A stretch of 64,000 nucleotides of DNA from Apoderus coryli (lineage: Eukaryota > Arthropoda > Insecta > Coleoptera > Attelabidae). Position 1 is the stretch's first letter; the number at the start of each line of letters is the position of its first letter. The stretch spans positions 8,907,834-8,971,833 of the forward strand of contig OU452213.1 in assembly GCA_911728435.2 (NCBI GenBank), read 5' to 3'. Shown piece after piece: positions 43,585-56,134 of this stretch. A program made the translations under genes and the position numbers. The notes beneath the pieces are model-generated. The model saw nothing but the letters and a program-made list of their open reading frames with translations, searched no databases and was not told the DNA's origin.

Positions 43585-44000
43585 GTAATAATAATAATAA
43601 TAATATTTATTTATTTGCGGAATCAGCTAAATAATCACAACAATCAAAGCAATATATGTTTAAATACAATTCACCGAAACACGCAAAAAGGAAACCAGAA
43701 GCAATCCAAGAAAGTTCTAGTCTGGTCCCTGTAAGTTGCAAACTAAAATACAATCCATTCCCAAACAGAGCCGCTCAATGTAAGTAAGTACCTTAATATA
43801 ATAATTCACCAATTAAATACCTTAACAATAAAAAACAATTCAAAACAACATTGAAAAATACTTCCATGGGCCATATTTCTAAACAAACATAAGTGTTAGA
43901 TGTTAAGGAGTTTTTCTTTAATCTTGGTTTTAAATTTCATCACAGATAAAGATTTAAATGACAATTTTTTTTAGAAAAATTGGTATAAACACAAATTTAC
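43585..44000 (-). mobile_element. LINE 3' end with (ATT)n tail
   Basis: On the minus strand a lysine-rich protein tail (FKTKIKEKLL, near 43940-43900) is followed by ~300 bp ending CCGCAAATAAATAAAT and (ATT)n at 43585-43603. This is typical of LINE 3' ends. The coding part is too short to assign. Confidence 0.45.
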
Positions 44001-44582
44001 TTGCTATGCTACTTTTACGTATTGTAGCAAACAACGATTATTAATTGCAAACATTACACTATTACAACAAAATCGAAGAATCTATGTACATTTTGAAAAA
44101 CTTAAAACGTAAATGTAATTAAAAAGAAAGTTATAACAAAGGTTCAAAGTGAAGTCCATTTTCATAAACACAATGTTGAAGTCTATTTTAAAGGTTTATC
44201 TGACATCTAAATTTAAATCGGATCCAAAAATTTTTTGGAAAATATTAAAAAACTTGAATATTAACACTACTTCTAAATCTAATAATTTTGTACTTACTCC
44301 AGAGCATTTTAATTCATATTTTGTTGACAATATTTCAGAATGTTACATTAATAAATTCTTCAGAAACTCGCGAGCCGATTTCAGCTTTGCTGAAGTGGAG
44401 CAATTTGAGGTTGAAAGAATATTACGCAAAATTAAGACTAATGCGGAAGGGCCTGACAATATTAATATTAAGATGCTTACAATACTCTCGCCGTTTATTG
44501 TGCCTTATCTTACCTTTATTATTAATAAATGTTTAACTACGTCGTCTGTTCCAGACAAATGGAAATTAGCCAATGTCTTAAA

Positions 44583-45793
44583 TAAATAAATAAATAATTC
44601 TTTATTTAGTATAAAAATACTAATACATGAAAATCCCATTAACAAGATGTAAGGGGTATTTTTAATTTATTTTTAAACTCATTTAAACTAGTAATGCTTC
44701 GAATATTCAAAGGCAGTGAGTTGAAAACTCTAAGACCTCATTAAAAACCGAATGGCACAAAAAATCTTTATCAGTAAATGAAATATTAAATGCATCATTT
44801 GATCTAAGGTATCGTTGATTTAGTTCACCTCGTTTTTTCAAAAACTCTTTCAAATATTTTGGAGTATTCATTCTAATTATTTTTTATATAAAAACTAAAG
44901 TTGCCTTTTCAACACACTGCCGAACAGGCAACCAACCCAAAGCACTTAACATATATTGTATTGGAGTATAAATGTTACAATTTAATATTATTCTCATACA
45001 TTTATTTTGCAGAATTTGCAACCTATTAATATCTTCTTTGGTACATGAAAGAAGCAGCGTTGAACAAAATTCGAAATGTGGAATATTATTGTATTATAAA
45101 TCAAAATTTTGGAAGAATATGACAATGCACTTGAAATACAACGTAGAAACCCTATTTTCTTCTCTATTTTACGGCATATAAAGTCAATATGGTTATGAAA
45201 CCGCAACTGATAGTCAAGATACACACCCAGATATCTCATATCAGAAACTTTTTCTACAATGCACTTGTCTATAATGATATTATGATTTTCATTGGAAAAT
45301 TTAACACATTGTAATTTAGAACCAAAAACCATACTTGGTCTTATCCTTATTCAATTTCAGTTTATTGTAACATAACCATTTATAAAAAATGCTTAATTCG
45401 TCATTTAAAACATTTACTACTTCAGAATGATTTGTACCAGAGACCGAAATCAGCGTATCATCAGCATACAAATTTACAAAAGACTTCTTCAAAAACAAAT
45501 GTACATCGTTAACATACATTAAGAATAGGAGAGCGCCCAGAACACTCCCCTGAGGCACACCATGATCGCTATTTACCGAATTTGATATATTGTGATTCAC
45601 TTTTGTTTTATGAAAACGACAACTTAAAAAATGTCTTAACAATTTCAATGCATCACCCTGTATACCATATTCACCTAGTTTAACAAATAAAAGTGTTCTG
45701 TTTATAGTTTCGAATGCTCTTCTTAAATCTACAAATACACTTAGAACTATGCGTCCCTTAGCAATGTCATCCCTCCAGCTCCCACAAACATAC
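44583..45793 (-). mobile_element. 5'-truncated LINE inserted in the 44-47 kb LINE
   Basis: The minus-strand insertion has its tail at the left ((TTTA)n at 44583-44600) and its truncated 5' end at about 45793. It splits the host LINE between WKLANVL and VPKVSKP. No clear TSD could be read. Confidence 0.8.
44640..45793 (-). pseudogene. RT and C-terminal domain of the inserted LINE
   Basis: Minus-strand reading. RIVLSVFVDLRRAFETINRT (45745-45690), DHGVPQGSVLGALLFLMYVN (about 45575-45510), VNLYADDTLISVS (YADD, about 45475) and NKLKLNKDKTK. After a slip come VFGSKLQCVKF, VEKVSDMRYLGVYLDYQLRF and HNHIDFICRKIEKKIGFL, then a tail readable to about 44700 (LGWLPVRQCVEKATLVFIYK; then RYLRSNDAF). RT blocks, thumb and C-terminal domain are in the normal order for Jockey/CR1-type LINEs. 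At least three slips are present. Confidence 0.85.
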
Positions 45794-47339
45794 TGTGCCC
45801 AAGGTATCAAAGCCTGCTGGAGCATCTCATTACCGGCCTATTAGTATCTTACCTACATTGTCTAAAGTTCTTGAAAGGATTGTTTCTAAACAATTAACAA
45901 CATTTCTTGAGAATCAAAATGTATTGCCCGCAGTCTGGGTTTCGCAAACTACACAGTACCACAACTGCATTGTTAAAGGTGACAGACGATTTTATCGATG
46001 CCTACGATAAAGGCCTGAATTCATCATTAGTTTTGCTAGATTATAGCAAGGCATTCGATACTATTCAGCATTCCATTCTTTTACGAGTACATAAGTTGCG
46101 GTATTTTGGCTTGTCTCAAAATTGTATTGCCTTTTTTAGAAGTTATTTGAATTGTAGAGGCCAGAGGGTTGTGATTGACTCTGAGTTCTCGAGTTTTAGG
46201 GCTGTTACCAGAGGCGTCCCTCAGGCAGCGTTCTAGGTCCACTTCTTTTCTCAGTATATACATCAGATTTTAGTCACTATTTGGGTTTTTGTAGCTCTCA
46301 TCAGTATGCGGATGATCTACAATTATATTTTTCCTATAACGTTGACAACATCAATTTTGCAATGAGGGCGATAAATGGAGAATTTAATACTATATCATTA
46401 CTGTCTGAGTCACATGGCCTTTTTCTGAACCCTAATAAAACACAACTCATACACTTTGGCAAAAATACCGACATCATAGAGGGCACTGATTGGTTTCAAA
46501 TAAAACTAAATAATACAGTGTTGGTTTCCGGAGATACGTGTAAAAATCTTGGTATTACCTTGGATTCTAAGCTCAGATTTCATGCTTTGGTCTCGGACAT
46601 ATTAAGGAAAATTTATTTACAACTCAAAATGTTATATTTGTCTAAACATTTGTTGACCTCGGAGATAAAACTGAGATTGTGTGGTGCGTTAGCGCTTTTG
46701 GGCTTATCGTATTGTGATATTTTGTACTGGTCGTGCTTAACCGTAATAAATAAAAAGAGTTTACAAAAGTTTCAAAATTCTTGTTGACGTTTTTCGTATA
46801 ATTTAAGAAAATATGATCACATATCTACCTGTTTTAATGACTAAATGGTTGAATCTTGAAGAGCGTTACTTGCTGCACTTGTCAACGTTAATTTTTAAAC
46901 TAAATAAATTGTGATAAACTACAGAGAATTGTTGATATTCGCGATAGGAATACACGCCAGAATGATCTGTATATAAGCCCACGACACTTTGTTCGAACGA
47001 TCTTTCTCTTATAACGCGGTTAAAATCTACAATTCGTTACCTAGTGATGTCAGGAGCTGTTCCACTGTTGCGAGATAAAATGAAACAACTGTTGTACAGT
47101 AAAAGATCCTAATGGTTATTAGTTATTTTTTATTCATATTGTTATTTTTTAAAATTAAGTAAGAGAGAATAGTTTGTAGTTTTTCATTGTAATTCTATTG
47201 TTTTGAGTACTTAAGTATCTTGCAGGTGCACCTAAAACCGTACAATGTCTTTTAAGTTTTTTTTTTACTTTTCATTTTATTGTTAGAGAATAAAGCTAAA
47301 GTACAAATAAATGTTTTTGTCTAATAAATATTGGGTTCT

Positions 47340-48450
47340 TATTTCAAACTTTAAATAGAAAAAAAAAATAAACAATTTATAGTTCATTTGTTTAATAAAT
47401 ATTTTAATTTTGGATTCTTTAATTATATTTTTTTAGATTAGAAACAAAATAATTTCATATTAAACTATTTGGTTAGATAATTTAGTTGAGTTCTATTTCA
47501 GTTAAAATATACTTTTTCATAATAGAATTTTTGTCGGTTATTCTATTTATTACAAACTTCAATATGTACCTATTTTTTAAGTAATCGCGTCAGTTGGCAG
47601 TGGGTATACAAAAGTTACAAGGTGACTGAGTTTTGGAGGCCTGCAATAGATTTTTTTATTTTCAATTACAAAAGTAAAAAATTGGACCATTTGATATTTG
47701 ACAATATTGATTGATATTTTTGTACACCCTGTGTAGCTCTATATCTAAAATTAGCATTCTACGGTGCCTATGTCTACCTATATGAAGGGCCTACCGGCTG
47801 TGAACCTTATACTTAAATTGGAAATAAGAAAACTTCTAATGTAACGTCTACAGAAATCACCCTGTATGGGTACCCAAATAAATTAGTATTCCAATATGTT
47901 TTTTGGAATAAGAGACATAATATTTCGCTTGAGAAATGTTAAAATTTGAAATAAAAAAATATTTTGTAAAAAAGTGGTTATTAATAATGAGTGATAATTT
48001 AGTTAGAGTGATAAAATGTGTAAATTGAAGTAAGTAAGTCTAGAAATATAAATTATATTGGAATAAAAAAATGGATTTTAAAATCAAATTCATAATAGTG
48101 TTTATCCTAACAAAATATATTAATTAAGAGAAATATTGATTACTTTGATTTTAACAAAATATTTTTGTTATATTAAGTAGCTTATTAAACAAGTTAATGC
48201 AGATGTATGTTGTCTTTAAAAATATTTTGTTGAATTTACGAAATTTTATTTATCTCAACTCTAGCTTTATTTATGGTAATTAGGACCTATTTAGCATCTA
48301 ACTAAATGATTTTGTTAGTGCAAACATATATCTAATCGTGGATATAGAAACAAATGCTTTTGTGGGATTAACAATATTTTTGTTAAATTAACCAAACTCT
48401 TTTTAGCGTGTGGTTAGATAGAATAGCTCTAGCTAGATCTCGCCACCGTT
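47340..48450. other. Unassigned AT-rich spacer
   Basis: No gene seen. CACCCTGT words at 47724 and 47864, in the same orientation, suggest ends of CAGGGTG-type MITEs, but no paired end was found. Confidence 0.35.
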
Positions 48451-48454
48451 ATAT

Positions 48455-49110
48455 AAATTATTGATTTAGATTTGTAATTGATATAACAATAAAGACGCTA
48501 TTATTATTATTATTTTCGTATGATCGCCAAACATTTCTAAGCATATCAGTTGTTATTGTGCTAAAAGCATCTTTCATAATTTGCTTAATATTTTCAGCTG
48601 TAATGGGTCGAGTACTATAAACTATGTTTTTTACATAACCCGATAAGAAAATATCTAATGGAGTTATGCCAGGTGAGCTTGCTGACCAGTTATAGGGGTC
48701 GCCACGGCCGATCCATCGATTAGGAAACTTCCTATTTAAATAATCGCGCACGGTACGCTTAAAATGTGCAGGAGCTCCATCCAATTGTAACCATAATTTT
48801 TGCCTAACGTCTAATTGACTTTATCCAAAATTAACCAAAAATCATGTTTAAAAATCGTAAGAATTTATCTCCATTTAAATGGCTGTCAAAGAAATATGGC
48901 CCAATCATGATAACTTTAGCACCAAAAACGTTAACACAGAAAGTGGCGGTTTTCCCAACAATTTGCTACTTTTTCGTAAAACTAAATATTTCCATGGGGC
49001 ATATCGGGATCATATTGATTTGGGATTGAGGTCAAAGTTTAAAAAATTCCAATATCCGTCGTCATTCAAATTTGACAATATTTTTTTCGTTGTATAAACC
49101 TTTGAACTAC
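48455..49110 (-). pseudogene. mariner-type (DUF4817 group) transposase C-terminal part
   Basis: Minus-strand reading. GPYFFDSHLNGDKFLRFLN (about 48905-48845) is followed, after slips, by LWLQLDGAPAHFKRTVRDYL (about 48800-48745; second catalytic Asp in LDG) and PNRWIGRGDP. Then come SPGITPLDIFLSGYVKNIVY (about 48670-48615; third Asp in PLD) and a C-terminus ending near 48460. This is the same transposase group as at 60.3-61.2 kb, but only distantly related to it. Upstream segments (to 49110) are heavily degraded. No TIRs were assigned. Confidence 0.75.
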
Positions 49111-49114
49111 GCGT

Positions 49115-50255
49115 TCCGTAGTTAAACAACACCCAAATTAAAAAAATAAATACCGGGTGTGCAAGATAACTTATAACCATTCCACAGCTTCTTCCAAACT
49201 TAGTTTCAAGAATTGCGCAAATTCTGTAGCAATCAAATCGGTGCATAAATAGAGGTTCTCTTTACCTACGCTATGAAAAGATTCCTTTTGCATTTCATTT
49301 TTTCTGTGGAAATTGCATTTTTTTGATAGGGTAAAGAAAGGTATGTTTGTGATATAGGTAAGTTCGTGATAGAATTATGAAAATTTGTCAGCAAGTTATC
49401 TTTTGCTTTAGATGGATGACATCTTGGATATTAGTAAGTGTATGTTCCTACTAGATGATGCAATCTGTCGCGTTTCTATATCACGAATATTCCAGGCATT
49501 AGAAAACTTTGTTTAGATGTGGTGCTTATTACGTTGTGATTTTAGGCGGGTTTTGCAACTGGGAAGCGATCTACTGGAATAACAGGAATAATTGAAAGCT
49601 GAGATAATGAAATTTACATTAATCTATAGTATTTTAGATGAGGAATCTTCCTGTACACAATAATTAACAAATTTTGACTTACTTTTACCGTAATTGCTTA
49701 TTCCGTGGAGCTTGTTTGTGAGAATATTTTTCATGCGTTGAAAATATTAAAAATACAAGCGTTATTCAATGTTAATTATCTTTTTTTGTGTGCAGTAAAA
49801 TTATTCCATATTTTTAGATAATGTTATGTTTATAATAGACTACAAACCTAAACTAAAGGTAAGGTTTTTGCACATTAAATTGTAAGAAAAAAAAATGGAG
49901 CACAGTGGATACAATGTTACTACTGTTATGTACGATATCACCTAAAATGTCAAGCATCTGACGAAGAAATTGTTTTAATGTGCAATGGATGCACTGGAAA
50001 TACCAGTGGTGACTCAGAATAAGATGTTATGCGTTAATGATACAATGTAACTGTTAATACAATCTTACCTACCAATTTTTAGCATTAATTGTAGTATCAC
50101 GAATAAACCATGGGGTAGGTTCACGAAATTACATATCCAAGTCACGAAATTACCTTTCCTTGACGAGGACAGTCATTTGAAAGTTTTTTTAGGTAATTTT
50201 CTAAGTTTTCTCATAAAAAAATACACAAATCTCAAGAATAACTATATATATATAT
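49115..50255. other. Unassigned spacer
   Basis: No gene, RNA or repeat boundary recognised. Confidence 0.4.
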
Positions 50256-50257
50256 AC

Positions 50258-50395
50258 TGGTTGATCCACCTAGCGGTTCAATTAACTTCCCTTGCTCGAT
50301 TTAGTTGACACATTTGTTTTCCTGAAAACAAAAGACTTCTGGATTCCCTAATACTCTACCCGCCCAACCTTAGTGGGACACCCGGTATATCCCTA
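50258..50395. mobile_element. Possible ~135-bp MITE
   Basis: TATACTGGTTGATCCACCTA at the left resembles the CAGGCTGATCCACTAAGCG terminus of the 59.4-62.1 kb transposon. The right end CTTAGTGGGACACCCGGTATA is its approximate inverse. It is diverged and tentative. Confidence 0.4.
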
Positions 50396-50489
50396 AAAAA
50401 CTGTAGGTCTATACTTAAAAAGAATTCTCTGGCCAAATTGCCATGTTGCAGAAATAAAAAAAACGTAAAAAATGCAGCATAAAAAAAAC

Positions 50490-50640
50490 TTTTTCCAAAG
50501 GCGTTCAAAAATAGTAGAAAAGGGTCAAAAAAATTAGACTGTAAAAATGCTATATTTAGCCTTTTAACTAGTTGAATTGAAAAATAACGACAAAAAAAGT
50601 ATGTACCATAGGTATCTGTTTATTAATAAATTCTCCTGGG
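50490..50640 (-). repeat. Dispersed copy of the 53-54 kb array family
   Basis: GGCGTTCAAAAATAGTAGAA and AAGGGTCAAAAAAATTAGAC, then TAACTAGTTGAATTG, follow the reverse-complement order of the unit at 53.16-53.28 kb. Confidence 0.6.
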
Positions 50641-50995
50641 CCCATTTTCCGTGCATATAACGATTACTTAACAAGAATTTTTTATGATTTTAATAAAGCC
50701 AGCCATACAATATTTTAATTTAGCTAAATGTTTGTTCTGCATTTAGAAAATATTATACATTTAATAACTACTATGAAAATCTACCACCTACAGTATAAAA
50801 TAAACGATATTCCCAATTAAGCTAATGGATTTAATAATTCCATATCCACATTGTTTAAAGCATAATAATAACAGTATACTAGCGGTGCAGAACTTGCATA
50901 ATATCCCATACCAACAAACAATAGTAATATTTATTTTTTTATTGTTTGGCATGTTGTATTTTGCTTTGCATTATACCTATACGTAGGTATATAGC

Positions 50996-52239
50996 TTATA
51001 TCAAATTGTGAACCATTAAATCGCTTTACCGAGAAAAATAATGTTCATGTTCGATATCCCACTTCTGATAAATATTTAATGGGAGTTTTATTTGTCAATG
51101 GATGGAGCAAATATTGTTGTTGTGTGTTTATTGTTTTTGTAGAGATTTAATCTGTTTACTCTGAAGGGCAATTAACTTTTCACGTATAATTAAATCTGAT
51201 TTAAAAGATTTATTTGGTATTAATAAGATTTAAAGTGATTTAAAATGATTAAGGTTGATTTAAAGCTTCAATTGCAATGACGAAATTTGGAAATATTTGA
51301 TATACCTTATATCAAGTTGTGAACCATTAAATCACTTTACCGCGAAAAATAATGTTCATGTTCGATATCCCACTTCTGATAAATATTTAATGCGAGTTTT
51401 ATTTGTCAATGGATGGAGCAAATATTGTTGTTGTGTGTTTATTGTTTTTGTAGAGATTTAATCTGTTTACTCTGAAGGGCAATTAACTTTTCACGTATAA
51501 TTTAATCTGATTTAAAAGATTTATTTGGTAATAATAAGATTTAAAGTGATTTAAAATGATTAAGGTTGATTTAAAGCTTCAATTGTAATGACGAAATTTG
51601 GAAACATTTGATATACCTTATATCAAATTCTGAACCATTAAATCGCTTTACCGCGAAAGATAATGTTCATGTTCGATATCCCACTTCTGATAAATATTTA
51701 ATGCGAGTTTTATTTGTCAATGGATGGAGCAACTATTGTTGTTGTGTGTTTATTGTTTTTGTAGAGATTTAATCTGTTTACTCTGAAGGGCAACTAACTC
51801 TTCACGTATAATTAAATCTGATTTAAAAGATTTATTTGGTATTAATAAGATTTAAAGTGATTTAAAATGATTAAGGTTGATTTAAAGCTTCAATTGCAAT
51901 GACGAAATTTGGAAATATTTGATATACCTTATATCAAGTTGTGAACCATTAAATCACTTTACCGCGAAAAATAATGTTCATGTTCGATATCCCACTTCTG
52001 ATAAATATTTAATGCGAGTTTTGGATGGATGGAGCAAATATTTTGGTTGTGTGTTTATTGTTTTTGTAGAAATTTAATCTGTTTACTCTGAAGGGCAACT
52101 AACTTTTCACGTACAATTAAATCTGATTTAAAAGATTTATTTGGTATTAATAAGATTTAAAGTGATTTAAGACGATTAAGTTTGATTTAAAACTTCAATG
52201 GTATTTGCGAATTTTGGAAACATTTGATATTTGAATTTA
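50996..52239. repeat. Satellite array: four 311-bp monomers
   Basis: Monomers start at 50996, 51307, 51618 and 51929 (TTATATCAA-A/G-TT-G/C-TGAACC), giving an exact 311-bp period three times. The fourth has a short deletion near 52020. Each contains ATATCCCACTTCTGAT and several ATTTAAA/GATTTAAAG words. Variants suggest alternation of monomer types (1 resembles 3, 2 resembles 4). Confidence 0.9.
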
Positions 52240-52350
52240 GTTCTAGTTGGAAAACTGTGTATCAAAATTATACGTGCATTATCTATGACAAAAACATACT
52301 TGAAATGTTTGAAAAAATAGTCCATTCTTAAGTGGAGTTGCAATTTTAGT

Positions 52351-52720
52351 GTTTAAATGAAAGTCAAATCTCCACAAGATAAATTTAATAGAAACTATCG
52401 GCCATACATGTTGCGGGACTAGACCAGTCCCATCATCAGTGGCATGTCAACAATCGTACAAACACAACGCTAAGACATACAATATTCCATTAAATTTCCA
52501 TCGAACTCACCATATGGAAAAAATATTTGATTTATTAAAATTTAATTTAAATTACAATTACATATTTTTTGATCTATTTTCTTTTTGTATATCATATTTC
52601 GCTTATTTTTCAATAAAGTTTTTAAGATTATTTAACGATTTAACGAAAAAAAAAACAAACAAAATCTAGTATATAGTTTCTATTAAATTTATCTCGTGGA
52701 GATTCGACTTTCATTTAAAC
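52351..52720. mobile_element. Miniature Penelope-like element with inverted ends
   Basis: The 47-bp left end (GTTTAAATGAAAGTCAAATC, then TCCACAAGATAAATTTAATAG) is inverted at 52673-52720 with few mismatches. Just inside the left end, on the minus strand, lies a hammerhead-like CTGATGA...stem motif. The layout (inverted ends, hammerhead next to one end) copies that of the full Penelope element at 3.5-5.8 kb, but the inside is only ~275 bp. The open frame 52439-52669 is AT-driven. Confidence 0.55.
52410..52439 (-). ncRNA. Degenerate hammerhead-like core
   Basis: Minus strand: CTGATGAT, stem GGGACT, loop GGTCT... with AGTCCC, then GCAAC in place of GAAAC. Helix II is perfect (6 bp), but the GAAA box has one change that should impair cleavage. 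Confidence 0.4.
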
Positions 52721-53039
52721 CCTAAAAAAAAATACTTGAAATGAGTGGTACCAAAAAAAAAAATAAAAAAAATGTTGCCCACGAGGCACTAATAGCTCTC
52801 CATATTTAAGTGTAAAAGTAATAATTTTATGACCTTTTTGTCATTTATCTAAATTTAATAAATTTTTGTTTTGTTTTAGACATCAGCTATTTTTTTTTCG
52901 GTATCGGGTTTTGTGCCTTTTTCTTCTCTTTGGAGGCACTATTTATACGCAGATATTTTATATTTCAGATCTAGGCCAAGTTCTTGAACGCAAATTAATT
53001 GATTTTTTTTAGTTTTATTATAAAATTTATTTTGCCCCC

Positions 53040-54475
53040 TTTTCTACTATTTACGAACGCCTATGTAAACAAAATTGTTATGCTGCATGTTGTAGGTTAT
53101 CTGTTAAGTGGTTTTTGAGTTATCACGGATACAAATTTTTTCTGACCCTTTTATAGAATTTTCACGGACGCCTATGGAACATTAATTTTTGTCGTGTATT
53201 TTTAACACCAATTCAACTAGTTAAATATAAATTTTTTTACATTTTAATTTTTTTTATTTTACCCCTTTTTTACTATTTACGAACGCCTATGTAAATAAAA
53301 ATTTTATGCTGCATTTTTTAGGTTATCTTATATGAAAGCTATATATAATTAGCCAATTTTTCTGGTATATTTGGGAAACATTTTTTTTTCGTTTTTGACC
53401 CTTTTTAAGACTATTTTTGAACGCCTGTGTGAACTAATTCTTTTATGTAACATTTTTTAGGTTATATTCTATCACAACTATAAAAAATTATTCAATATTT
53501 CGGATAAGTTTAGAAAGTATGATTTTTTAAATTTTTGAACCCTCTTTTAAACCCCTTGCCTACGCTCAATGTTAATCACCACCTATAAATATTCTGTAGT
53601 ATTTTCGTACCAAATGTGGTTAAAATCCGTTAAGTGGTTTTTGAGTTATCACGGATACAAATTCTGACCCTTTTATAGAATTTTCACGGACGCCTATGGA
53701 ACATTAATTTTTGTCGTGTATTTTTAACACCAATTCAACTAGTTAAATATAAATTTTTTTACATTTTAATTTTTTTTTATTTTACCCCTTTTTTTTTACT
53801 ATTTACGAACGCCTATGTAACTAAAAATTTTATGCTGCATATTTTAGGTTATCTTCTATCAAAGCTATATATAATTAGCCAATTTTTCTGGTGTATTTGA
53901 AAAACATTTTTTTTTTCGTTTTTGACCCTTTTTTAAGACTATTTTCGAACGCCTGTGTGAACTAATTCTTTTATGTAACATTTTTTAGGTTATATTCTAT
54001 CACAACTATAAAAAATTATTCCATATTTCGAATAAGTTTAGGAAATATGTATTATTTATATTTTGACCCCTTTTCCACTATTTACGAACGCCTATGAAAG
54101 TAAGTTATTTATGACACATTTTATAGGTTATATTCTATTAAAGCTATAAATAATTAGTTAATATTTCTGCTATGTTTAAGAAGTACGTTTTTTTAAAATA
54201 TTTTTTACCCCATTTTACACTATTTTCGAACGCCAATGTGGTCTAATATTTTATGTTAAATATTTTAGGTTATATTCAATTAAATGCGTAAAAAATTATG
54301 CAGTATTTCGGATAAGTTTAAGAACTATTAATTTTTTTAATTTTTGAACCCTATTTTAAACCCCTTGCCTACGCTCAATGTTTCCCAAAATCTAATCAGC
54401 TCCTTGCCATGTCCAATAGTATTTTTGTACCAAATTTGGTTAAAATCTGTTAAGCGGTTTTTGCGTTTTCGTGCA

Positions 54476-54476
<1 letters not shown>
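53040..54476 (+). repeat. Complex tandem array of GAACGCCTATG units
   Basis: The word ACGAACGCCTATG or a variant recurs at about 53053, 53163, 53280, 53424, 53693, 53803, 53947, 54082 and 54222 (spacing ~110-140 bp, except one ~270-bp interval). Each is preceded by T-rich TTTACCCC/GACCCTTTT-nACTATTT. At a larger scale, 53103-53620 and 53629-54140 are near-identical, a ~520-bp tandem duplication. The last unit ends GGTTAAAATCTGTTAAGCGG and runs into (CAGA)n. Confidence 0.8.
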
Positions 54477-54651
<175 letters not shown>

Positions 54652-54659
54652 TTTTTTTA

Positions 54660-55195
54660 AAACTACTTATTTATGTATAAAATGACCAAAAACAAGTATT
54701 TCCGGTGAAATTAAAAAAAATTTTTTTTCATGAAACTAATAGTCTCCATATATACATATATTACATATATGATATGGAGAGCTAATAAAGAAATCATTTT
54801 GCTCTCTCTCAAATATTTTGTTATGTTAAATATTGTGATCTTTACTCGTATATTACAGAAAACTTGATTAATCTGTTTTGAAATAGAAAAGTAAATATTT
54901 ATTTACAAAACTTCGTTCTTTAGCTACAGTCATCATGTTGCTGTTTGTTTCCTAATGCGTTTTTATTTTTTGTTGAAAGGAAAAGAAGAGAATAAGAGCA
55001 CACCTAATGACCGCAATTTGTCGCTGTCAGAAGCAACAGATTGAGAAAGCTATTTATTTTTCTGCAACGTTTATTAAATGAATTTAGTATTGTGTATTAT
55101 TATACTTTACGGGTCAAAATAATTAGGATTTATTGACATTGTATGTTACTAACTACCTACGTAGATTTTCCAATTTTATTTCTTTTTATATTGTC
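54660..55195. other. Unassigned spacer
   Basis: AT-rich, nothing recognised. Confidence 0.4.
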
Positions 55196-55199
55196 ATCA

Positions 55200-55725
55200 A
55201 TCAGCTTATTGAAGTCCGCACTGCTGGACGTAAGCCTCCCTCAATAATTTCCACTGTCCTCGGTGTTGTGCTGTCTGCATCCAGTTGGTACTGATGCGTT
55301 TTAAGTCGTCCGTCCACCTGGTGGGGCATTCTGAAGGCTTCCGATCTAGGCCTCCATTCGAGAATTCGTCTTCTCCATCTGTCATCAGCAGATCTCGCAA
55401 TGTGTCCCGCCCAGTCCAATTTTAGTACAGTTATCCTCTCTACGGCGTCTGCAACTCCAGATTTCGGTATTTGGTATGTGATCTCTGAGAGACATTCTCA
55501 GCATTGATCGTTCCATCGCTAGCCGAGCGAAATTTAATTTAAGTCCTACTTTCTTTGACTCTTCATTAAGATTTCTTAACATTGAGATGGCGTCATCCAG
55601 TCGTTCGGCTATGGGGACTATATCCTCGGCAAATCTTAGGTGATTGAGCATTTCACCGTTTATATTCACATCTAAGTTGTCCCAGTTTGTTTGTTTGAAT
55701 ACTTTCTGAAAAATGCGCTAGAAGC
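55200..55725 (-). pseudogene. RTE/CR1-type LINE: RT palm and C-terminal fragment
   Basis: Minus-strand reading. RIFQKVFKQTNWDN, ININGEMLNHLRFAEDIVPI (the catalytic DD reads ED, a key change) and KKVGLKLNFA. After deletion of the thumb the frame reaches WAGHIARSADDRWRRRILEW, then in a second frame MPHQVDG and RWTDDLKRISTNWMQTA, and finally the usual LLREAYVQQ end. The WAGH-x-AR-x-DDRW ... RW-DDL block is the hallmark C-terminus of RTE-like and related insect LINEs. It is inactive. Confidence 0.8.
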
Positions 55726-55729
55726 TGTT

Positions 55730-56130
55730 GCACAATACAAACGCTCTATCGACAGACGCAATCTCTTTGAGTTGAGATAAAAAAAAAACGTATTTCCCGC
55801 AGCGGAAACAAACAAAAACCATCAAAAGAGTTTAATTATCGAAAGTTTTTTCAAATAAAACAATCAACATTTATGTGTACCTGAGTTTTTCGTTATAGAA
55901 AAGTTGGAAATGGAAATATGCAGTCGGAGAGTCGGCAACAAACTTGTTTAAAAATTTATACTCTATCGACTGTTTTAATTCGTCAAAATAAATCTGTAAA
56001 TGTGGCGGACGGCTAGAGAAAAATGGACCATTTTAAGAAGATTAAAAAAAATATTTTTAATGTGTAACATATTCAACCAATGTAGGGCAGAATATGTTGT
56101 AGTCTTGTGATTTATCGTACTGGTACATGG
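55730..56130. other. Unassigned spacer
   Basis: No gene seen. Confidence 0.4.
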
Positions 56131-56134
56131 TTTC

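Larger units (their letters stand above)
44105..47335 (+). pseudogene. Jockey-type LINE RT interrupted by a second LINE
   Basis: Left part: SKFKSDPKIFWKILKNLNIN, EQFEVERILRKIKTNAEGPD and VPDKWKLANVL (to 44580), the region just before the RT fingers. Right part, resuming at about 45796: VPKVSKPAGASHYRPISILP, QSGFRKLHSTTTALLKVTDD, LVLLDYSKAFDTIQHSIL, VTRGVPQ (a slip follows) and HQYADDLQLYF (YADD), then a C-terminal tail to about 47110. The 3' UTR has AATAAA near 47291. WKLANVL normally joins directly to VPKVSKP, so the piece between is an insertion. There are several frameshifts, so it is dead. No 5' endonuclease is present. Confidence 0.85.

Noticed and set aside
50996..52239. CRISPR-like regular repeats
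   Set aside because: The 311-bp units are contiguous satellite monomers without spacers, in a eukaryotic context.
52439..52669. 76-codon frame
   Set aside because: Lies inside the miniature inverted-repeat element and shows AT-driven composition.
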